Source of the DNA: a virus
IMG/VR virus record: IMGVR_UViG_3300031565_000281
Location: 1 to 27,936 of that record
Length of the DNA stretch: 27,936 nt
Reading direction: 5' to 3' (one strand)
Both the position numbers and the translations under genes were made by a program. A model generated the notes under the pieces. That model was not told the origin of the DNA and did not search any database. It saw only the letters and a list, made by a program, of their open reading frames with translations. Below, piece by piece: positions 23,617-27,936 of this stretch (the first letter of the stretch is position 1; each line of letters begins with the position of its first letter).

Positions 23617-24230
23617 CAGGACGCCTCACGAAGCAGTTGCCGTAGGGCAGCCGCCCGGATGTTCGGTACCGCCAGCTTCAACTTGCGGAGCACAATCCGC
23701 CGCGTCGGCCGCCAGTGTGGTCGGGGTGGGATCTTCGCAGCAGCGCTACCCGCCTCCAGTATCCGTGCCAGCGCGATGAGCGGGAGTCCAGACGGTTCGT
23801 GGTTGCGGCTTTCCAAGCCAACGCCCCACGCCACACCAGCACCAGGTATCGTGGCCTTTCGCACCTCGATGCCGCGAATGTAGTCGCCCGTGGCGACGAG
23901 CGTCCTTCCATCCAGCCGCCGTGCAGCTTTCTCCACCACCCACTTGGCTGACAGCGGTGCGAGTGTGAACGACTTGCGTTCCGCGCTTGGAATGGGGCTG
24001 CGGCTAATGCGCCGTGGACGCCCTACAACGCTCCGAGCAGGAGCAGCCGGCTGCCCCGCCAGGATCTTGTCGATGATAAGCTCCCGGGTCTCCTCGGCAG
24101 CAACGCGCAACTGATTTGCCGTGGCCTCCATCACCACGCGCGGAAGCATCTGCATGATGCCCTTGATGGCCTTCAATGGCACACGTCTGCCACCTACCTG
24201 GACATGCCGCGTTGCCGTCACCCGGGCCAT
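23616..24230 (-). CDS. Putative tail-completion / HK97 gp10-like protein
   Basis: A 204-aa protein from the ATG at 24230, which has GGGGGAG upstream and overlaps the preceding gene by 13 nt. The longer frame to 24350 has no ribosome site and reads through its neighbour. The N-terminal third (GIMQMLPRVVMEATANQLRVAAEETRELIIDKILAG) is a long helix like that opening gp10-type tail completion proteins, followed by a Pro/Arg loop, a strand set (LVATGDYIRGIEVRK) and a basic C-terminus (PHWRPTRRIVLRKLK). Located between neck-like and terminator-like genes it fits a tail-completion or head-tail joining role. Confidence 0.5.
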   Translation of the reverse strand: MARVTATRHVQVGGRRVPLKAIKGIMQMLPRVVMEATANQLRVAAEETRELIIDKILAGQPAAPARSVVGRPRRISRSPIPSAERKSFTLAPLSAKWVVEKAARRLDGRTLVATGDYIRGIEVRKATIPGAGVAWGVGLESRNHEPSGLPLIALARILEAGSAAAKIPPRPHWRPTRRIVLRKLKLAVPNIRAAALRQLLREAS

Positions 24231-24886
24231 CGAAGCTCCCCCATTCCGACAGGCTGCGGCGGAACCGTTGACGGTGGAACAAGCGGAGACGGACGCCCCC
24301 AGATAGGGGATGTGGCGTCGTCCTTCAACTGACTCGCCGTCCCCTTCCACACCGAGGGAACATCTGTAGGTCCAAAGTGCTCCTGATCGGCCATCTGATG
24401 CACGATCAGATGAACCGCCTTGTACATGAACAGGTCGCCAGGTTGTGGGACGTAGATGAAGTCCCCGGGCGCAAACGGAGGATCCTCGGTACGCGCCTCC
24501 TCAAGTCGACCCTCGACATCGGACGCAATCCTGTAGACCAACCCCAAGCGAAGGCACTCGGCCCGGGACATCTCGATCTGAACTGTCCCTTCCGTGTCGA
24601 CTCGCCCCTTCTTCATCCCCTTCGCCTCACCCGCGTCATTCGCGTACAGGTGGACAGCCTGGGGATCGGCGTAGCGACGGTGGATGAGTGGTTGCTCGAA
24701 GTACGCCTCATCAGGCGCGGCCCCAGTGACACCCTCGTCTGGCGTAATCAGCCGCCAGAACCAGACGGGCGGGATGTGTCTGCGGTCACGCTTGGCCTGC
24801 ACGTCGAGCACGGTGCGCTCACGCGCAGCGTAGTTGAGCGGGAATACACCCACCCCCTCAGGACGGTAGTACCGCGGACTCGGCAT
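24218..24886 (-). CDS. Putative neck / head-closure protein
   Basis: This is 222 aa from the ATG at 24886 (GGGA about 9 nt upstream); a TTG at 24892 is an alternative. Residues ~137-185 (PFAPGDFIYVPQPGDLFMYKAVHLIVHQM...SVWKGTASQLKDD) resemble the 'GD.iy.p....lf.v..V' beta core of T4 gp14-like neck and head-closure proteins. The N-terminus is Tyr/Arg-rich (PSPRYYRPEGVGVFPLNY), and the last 30 residues are Pro/Ser-rich. It is the first minus-strand gene after the plus-strand island, so a promoter for the tail operon may lie just upstream. Confidence 0.5.
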   Translation of the reverse strand: MPSPRYYRPEGVGVFPLNYAARERTVLDVQAKRDRRHIPPVWFWRLITPDEGVTGAAPDEAYFEQPLIHRRYADPQAVHLYANDAGEAKGMKKGRVDTEGTVQIEMSRAECLRLGLVYRIASDVEGRLEEARTEDPPFAPGDFIYVPQPGDLFMYKAVHLIVHQMADQEHFGPTDVPSVWKGTASQLKDDATSPIWGRPSPLVPPSTVPPQPVGMGELRWPG

Positions 24887-24892
24887 CGACAA

Positions 24893-25047
24893 TCATCCCA
24901 GGCGCCGGCAGGGTCTATGGCCTCCCGTCTCGCCAGACCCCAGCGTAAGTGATCCGGTGATCCGGCGCAAGATGGCGCAGGCAGATGAGGTCCCTGCCTG
25001 GTGGTAAGCTAGCCCCATACGGTGAGCTAGCCCAGCAACGGGGTTAC
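24893..25047. promoter_or_regulatory. Divergent intergenic region with short repeats
   Basis: This gap separates the minus-strand tail operon from the plus-strand island and is the only sizeable non-coding stretch in the window. It holds a tandem 8-bp repeat GTGATCCG at 24949-24964 and two copies of AGCTAGCCC at 25007-25015 and 25025-25033, 18 bp apart, each containing the palindrome GCTAGC. The second pair lies just before the plus-strand ATG at 25048. No convincing sigma-70 -35/-10 pair was found on either strand. Promoter or operator function is inferred from divergence and repeats only. Confidence 0.4.
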
Positions 25048-25437
25048 ATGAACATCCTACTTGCACAGTCCGCAGAAACCGCCAAAGGATGGGTCAACAT
25101 CCTTGAGGTGCTCATCGCGGGTGGCGTACCTCTCATCTGCCTTGCGGTCGCCTGCGTCACTGGCGTAGCCTACTGGAAGCAGATGAAGCGCAACAACGAC
25201 CTTGAAACGGAATGGCGCAAGCAGGTCGCCGACGAAGCGAACGAGCGCTTGGTAGACCAGGAGCGTTTGCTGCGCGAGCAGCTAACGCGCGAGCGTGAAG
25301 GTCAAGATACAGTGACGGCTGCCGTACAGGCCATCGAAGGGTTCTCGCACACGCTACGCGAGCAGGGTGTGGAACTCAGAGAGTTGACGATCAACATCCG
25401 AGACCTTAGCTCGGCCATCAACGAGTCAAAGCAATAG
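25048..25437 (+). CDS. Single-pass membrane protein with cytoplasmic coiled coil
   Basis: A 129-aa protein from the ATG at 25048 (GGGG 4 nt upstream). A longer frame from 24985 adds 21 polar residues with a poorer context. Residues ~17-43 (VNILEVLIAGGVPLICLAVACVTGVAYW) form one transmembrane segment, followed by a positive cluster (KQMKRNN), then ~70 residues of charged heptad-like helix (DLETEWRKQVADEANERLVDQERLLREQLTRE...). The topology resembles inner-membrane spanins and some holin-associated proteins. I assign no function with confidence. It is followed 55 nt later by another plus-strand gene. Confidence 0.65.
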   Translation: MNILLAQSAETAKGWVNILEVLIAGGVPLICLAVACVTGVAYWKQMKRNNDLETEWRKQVADEANERLVDQERLLREQLTREREGQDTVTAAVQAIEGFSHTLREQGVELRELTINIRDLSSAINESKQ

Positions 25438-25492
25438 GGTGGTATTGCAGGACATCACTCATGGCCTGTGTTGAATATCTAGGGAGGGCTGT

Positions 25493-25894
25493 ATGAGTCT
25501 GCCGATCACCGACGTAGACAACCTTCGCAAGCAGTTGGAGACGGCCAGGGCTCGTAAAGGGACCGAATTGGACCGCCTCAAGGCGTGCGTCGAGGCGGCG
25601 TCAAAGGGAACCCCCGCTGACTCCAAGACATTCGCCATCCAACGCGCCGCATCGACCATCAACGGCGCTGCGTTCAACGCGCTAGACCCAGAGAAGAAGG
25701 TAGAGCTTCGGGAGGAACAGATAGAACAGGCGCGCGCCCTGCGGCAGAGCAGCATTGCCGCACTCAAACAGACGACGACGATGATGGCTAAAACCGTCCG
25801 CGAGACCTCGTTGTTCAGCCCTACCGAGCTAGATGCGAGGCTAGCAGACCTGCGAAACGCCAAGCCAACCGCAGGTCTGCCCCACCCGGCCTAA
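25493..25894 (+). CDS. Small helical protein, unknown function
   Basis: A 133-aa protein with AGGGAGG 5-6 nt before the ATG, which favours it over the 134-aa antisense frame at 25459-25863. It is almost entirely predicted helix: DVDNLRKQLETARARKGTELDRLKACVEAA, then KKVELREEQIEQARALRQSSIAALKQ, and a Pro-rich tail. There is no signal or membrane segment. The TAA overlaps the TAG of the convergent minus gene (shared CTAA). Being paired with the membrane coiled-coil gene suggests a common function, possibly lysis or virion-associated, but no family is recognised. Confidence 0.7.
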   Translation: MSLPITDVDNLRKQLETARARKGTELDRLKACVEAASKGTPADSKTFAIQRAASTINGAAFNALDPEKKVELREEQIEQARALRQSSIAALKQTTTMMAKTVRETSLFSPTELDARLADLRNAKPTAGLPHPA

Positions 25895-26220
25895 CCCTCT
25901 GGCGTTGACTCGCCAGAGAACGAAAACGCCCCCTGGTCGATCTTGTAGGCGAACTCGATCAGGTGCGGGACGAGCGCCTTCAAGATCGGGTCCACCATCC
26001 AGTCGGGGATCTTCGGGATGTCAACCTCGTCGATGACGAGGTTGAGAATCGCCACCGCGGTCTCCTTCTTCTCAGCGCCAGTCATCGCTTTGACCGCGCC
26101 TACCAACTCCATCACCTGCGGGACGATCACCAGCAGATCGGTCATCTGGAAGCCGTCATCGAACGTCTTCGCTACGACCTCTGCTCGGCTCTTGATCTCG
26201 TCGGCTGTCAACAACGCCAT
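25891..26220 (-). CDS. Small helical protein, unknown function
   Basis: A 109-aa protein with AGGAGG six nucleotides before the ATG. It opens ALLTADEIKSRAEVVAKTF and contains amphipathic helices (LLVIVPQVMELVGAVKAM, KKETAVAILNLVIDEVDI, DPILKALVPHLIEFAYKI) with conserved-looking Pro breaks (IPKIPDW). No transmembrane segment is certain. It lies directly downstream of the membrane protein gene and ends at the convergent junction. It may accompany lysis or holin functions by location, but I do not recognise the family. Confidence 0.65.
   Translation of the reverse strand: MALLTADEIKSRAEVVAKTFDDGFQMTDLLVIVPQVMELVGAVKAMTGAEKKETAVAILNLVIDEVDIPKIPDWMVDPILKALVPHLIEFAYKIDQGAFSFSGESTPEG
25897..25918. 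terminator. Hairpin at convergent gene ends, candidate bidirectional terminator
   Basis: A perfect 8-bp inverted repeat (CTCTGGCG, loop TTGACT, CGCCAGAG) starts 3 nt after the plus-strand TAA and lies within the last codons of the minus gene. There is no T-run on either side, so termination strength is uncertain. Placement exactly where two operons converge supports a transcript-end role. Confidence 0.5.
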
Positions 26221-26235
26221 CTCAACCTCCTGTGG

Positions 26236-26649
26236 TTAGGCGTCCATGCTACCCGCAGACGAATCTGTTGGCATGAGTTGAGGCCACCACATCGCACCAG
26301 CGACGAATCCAGCGACCCCAATCAGCAGGTTGGCGTAGTAGATGGTTGGCAATGGCGTGAAGACGTTGACCAGATCGCGAACCCCCACCACCACGCACGC
26401 ACCCACCAAGCGACCGAACTGCATGTTGCGCTCTGTTCCTGGCTTGTTCCAGAACAGATGACCCATGACGCCCATCAACATGAACGGCAAGATCCAAAAA
26501 CGGTGCGATAGATCGCGCAGTAGTTCGCTGATGGTGTCGCCTTTGCCATCATTATGCGCGACTGCGATGTCCCACAACAGCAAGATGCCAGCAAACACAC
26601 TCAACAGCACCGCAGTAGTTCGCCGGTTCGACTTCGTCTTCTCATCCAT
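26236..26649 (-). CDS. Four-helix membrane protein, candidate holin
   Basis: 137 aa from the ATG at 26649, which overlaps the previous stop (TGATG). The upstream extension in the same frame is a shadow of the neighbouring gene. After a charged start (MDEKTKSNRRTT) there are hydrophobic segments at ~13-31 (AVLLSVFAGILLLWDIAVA), ~51-66 (FWILPFMLMGVMGHLF), ~79-96 and ~103-122. Between the first two is a polar loop with GKGDTISELLRDL. Size and topology fit a holin or another lysis-accessory membrane protein, but no endolysin is present in the window to confirm it. Confidence 0.65.
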   Translation of the reverse strand: MDEKTKSNRRTTAVLLSVFAGILLLWDIAVAHNDGKGDTISELLRDLSHRFWILPFMLMGVMGHLFWNKPGTERNMQFGRLVGACVVVGVRDLVNVFTPLPTIYYANLLIGVAGFVAGAMWWPQLMPTDSSAGSMDA

Positions 26650-27452
26650 CACAGCGTCTTCGCCCTCGCGGTATCGAGCCGGATCGCGAGCTTCACGGCT
26701 GCCGCTCCGGTCTGGTGCAGGGTGAACACCCATTCCCAATGAGGGAGGATCTTCTTGCCCTTCACCGCCGCTGTCGGGGTCACGTCACCGGCACCGCCTG
26801 CTGGGTAGCGGTTCGCTTGCCGCGCGAGCGGGAGCGCGGCGTCGAACAGGTTGTAGCCTCCGGTCTGGGTGAGGTTCGGAGTGATCGACGGTGAGGCTGC
26901 TGGATCCCAGTCCCACCAACCGCTCGTGCCGCCCTCGTCAGGATCCCCCGCCGGTACCGGGCAGAGGCCGAGATTGATCTCGCCAGCCTCCATGGTCGCA
27001 CCGTCTACGTCCCAGTCGCCGTCGTTCCCAGGGGCGGGGACTATCACGTTGAAGGGTCCGACGCTGACCTTGTTCGCGTTCCCGTCGTGAGTCGTGGTGC
27101 GGTCCTCCGGGGCTGAGGCAGGAGCGCGGAGCAAGAGGCTGACCCAGTCCTGGTAGTCGGAGGCGTACGGGACGACCTGCCCGCCGAGGACGTAGACGTG
27201 GTCGAAGAAGCGACCGACTAGCTCGTGCTCGTCCCCGGGGGTTCCTCCGGTGAGGAGCGCGATCTGTGAGCCCTCTCCGCGCTTCGCTGTGGCGGTGTCG
27301 TCGAACGCGCCCGTGCCATAGAAGTAGTAGCCCGCCGGGATCACGTTCGGCTGGAACATCGGAGTCGGCTTCAACCCACTCGTCATCGGGAACGTAATCG
27401 CGCTCCCGTCCGGGTTCTGCATCAACATCGACATATTGGCGACGACCGGCAT
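26649..27452 (-). CDS. Putative virion structural protein, unknown family
   Basis: A 267-aa protein with GAGG before the ATG, starting just after the TAA of the upstream fibre-like gene. It is Gly/Pro/Asp-rich with few Cys, and includes FQPNVIPAGYYFYGTGAFDD, a VGRFFDHVYVLGGQVVPY segment and a Trp-rich patch SGWWDWDPAASPSITPN. The C-terminus (HWEWVFTLHQTGAAAVKLAIRLDTA) is beta-type. The composition suggests a secreted-type or virion beta protein such as a fibre or surface component. No specific family is recognised. Confidence 0.55.
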   Translation of the reverse strand: MPVVANMSMLMQNPDGSAITFPMTSGLKPTPMFQPNVIPAGYYFYGTGAFDDTATAKRGEGSQIALLTGGTPGDEHELVGRFFDHVYVLGGQVVPYASDYQDWVSLLLRAPASAPEDRTTTHDGNANKVSVGPFNVIVPAPGNDGDWDVDGATMEAGEINLGLCPVPAGDPDEGGTSGWWDWDPAASPSITPNLTQTGGYNLFDAALPLARQANRYPAGGAGDVTPTAAVKGKKILPHWEWVFTLHQTGAAAVKLAIRLDTARAKTL

Positions 27453-27453
27453 G

Positions 27454-27936
27454 TTAGACCTCGATTGCGGAGACGTAGATCAGCGCGGAAACCGGGTTCG
27501 ATAGCCCACCCGCCGTCGCGGGCAGATTCGTTCCGGTCCCGGACTCACGGCGCACGTAAACGAAGTCCGCACGAATCGCCGCCGTGACCGCGAGCTTGAG
27601 TGAGGCGCTGTCCTGCACGCACGCGAGCCAGTAGTAGCCCGTCGCGGGCACGACGTAATTCGACGTGAGCGCGAGCGTCTTGAACAGCCCATTGTCCGCA
27701 GCCGTTGAGCCCGCGTTCGTGGCCCTTACGAGATCCCGGGGGACTCCGGTCGTGCTCGTGGGTGTGGCCTGATCGTAGATCCCCATGCGGACACTACGTG
27801 CGCCCGTGCCTCCAGCGTCCACGAATACGCGCATTGAGGTGAAGGTGGTCTGAGCGACCATCCAGACGCGAACGTACTGGACTTCACCCGCCGTCGCGCC
27901 GCCCGACGCCGGGTAGTCGAGCAGGGTGCCCAGGAA
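27454..27936 (-). CDS. Partial jelly-roll, fibre-like protein (C-terminal 160 residues)
   Basis: The frame is open to the window edge; 25 codons upstream of the apparent ATG at 27861 are in frame and fit the domain, so the true start lies outside. Residues VQYVRVWMVAQTTFTSMRVF, then RSVRMGIYDQ and GYYWLACVQDSASLKLA follow the beta-sandwich pattern of carbohydrate-binding-like fibre modules ('gt.t.i...v......r.giYd...g.P..l', '...G.YWla'). It probably ends a tail fibre or other receptor-binding protein. It is separated from the tail fibre cluster by the whole tail operon, which suggests a second adhesin or a decoration protein. Confidence 0.6.
   Translation of the reverse strand, partial: FLGTLLDYPASGGATAGEVQYVRVWMVAQTTFTSMRVFVDAGGTGARSVRMGIYDQATPTSTTGVPRDLVRATNAGSTAADNGLFKTLALTSNYVVPATGYYWLACVQDSASLKLAVTAAIRADFVYVRRESGTGTNLPATAGGLSNPVSALIYVSAIEV

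Noticed and set aside
24231-24350. Upstream extension of the tail-completion gene to 24350
   Set aside because: The extension lies inside the neck-like gene in another frame and has no ribosome site; ATG 24230 has GGGGGAG at good spacing.
24893-25047. tRNA or other structured RNA in the divergent gap
   Set aside because: No cloverleaf arms or GGTTCGA-type T-loop can be built; only short repeats are visible.
25459-25863. 134-aa minus-strand frame opposite the plus-strand helical gene
   Set aside because: The plus frame has AGGGAGG at ideal spacing and a clean helical protein; the minus frame is Ser/Arg/Leu-rich with no ribosome site and would overlap the convergent junction oddly.
24218-27936. 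Extracellular contractile injection system or tailocin instead of phage
   Set aside because: No AAA+ ATPase of the eCIS type is seen; neck-like and tail-completion-like genes precede the sheath and a long tape measure is present. A defective prophage tail cannot be fully excluded from this window alone.

Overview
The window is a late structural gene module of a contractile-tailed bacteriophage (myovirus-type) or prophage, from a GC-rich genome (about 60% by eye). Nearly every gene lies on the minus strand in tight operon order: stop/start overlaps such as TGATG and GTGA, and strong GGAGG-type ribosome sites. The module therefore reads from high to low coordinates. No capsid, portal, terminase, integrase, tRNA or CRISPR was found, so the window covers only neck, tail, baseplate and fibre genes plus a small accessory/lysis-like island. 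The host cannot be named from the sequence.

Right end (27936-25891, minus): a fibre-like jelly-roll protein that runs off the window, an unknown structural protein, a four-helix membrane protein and a small helical protein. A two-gene plus-strand island (25048-25894) follows: a membrane-anchored coiled-coil protein and a soluble helical protein. The island converges on the minus genes at overlapping stop codons with a perfect 8-bp hairpin, and diverges from the tail operon across a 151-nt gap.

Tail operon (24886-6291, minus): neck/head-closure-like protein, tail-completion-like protein, tail-terminator-like protein, a very large sheath (1211 aa), tube, a T4 gp26-like assembly protein with a +1-frame extension, and tape measure. 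Then come a tube-initiator-like protein split by an in-frame TAG, a LysM baseplate protein, hub, spike, gp25-like wedge, baseplate J and a P2 gpI-like protein. The spike-gp25-J-I order is the P2 V-W-J-I order and ties the baseplate assignments together.

Host-recognition end (6304-1, minus): a fibre-like protein, a surface/decoration-like protein, a 54-aa Cys-rich mini-protein, a propeller-like adhesin, a 57-aa mini-protein, a second propeller-like adhesin, a fibre with 19-residue Pro/Gln/Gly repeats, and a partial gene cut by the window edge.

The most unusual observations are: (1) a ~65-75 residue domain recurring eight times across four tail proteins (three in the sheath, three in baseplate J, one in the gpI-like protein, one in a propeller adhesin); (2) an in-frame amber codon dividing one tube-initiator domain although TAG serves as a normal stop for about nine other genes here; (3) a candidate +1 frameshift joining the gp26-like protein to a short downstream frame just before the tape measure; (4) two small genes below the usual length cut-off.
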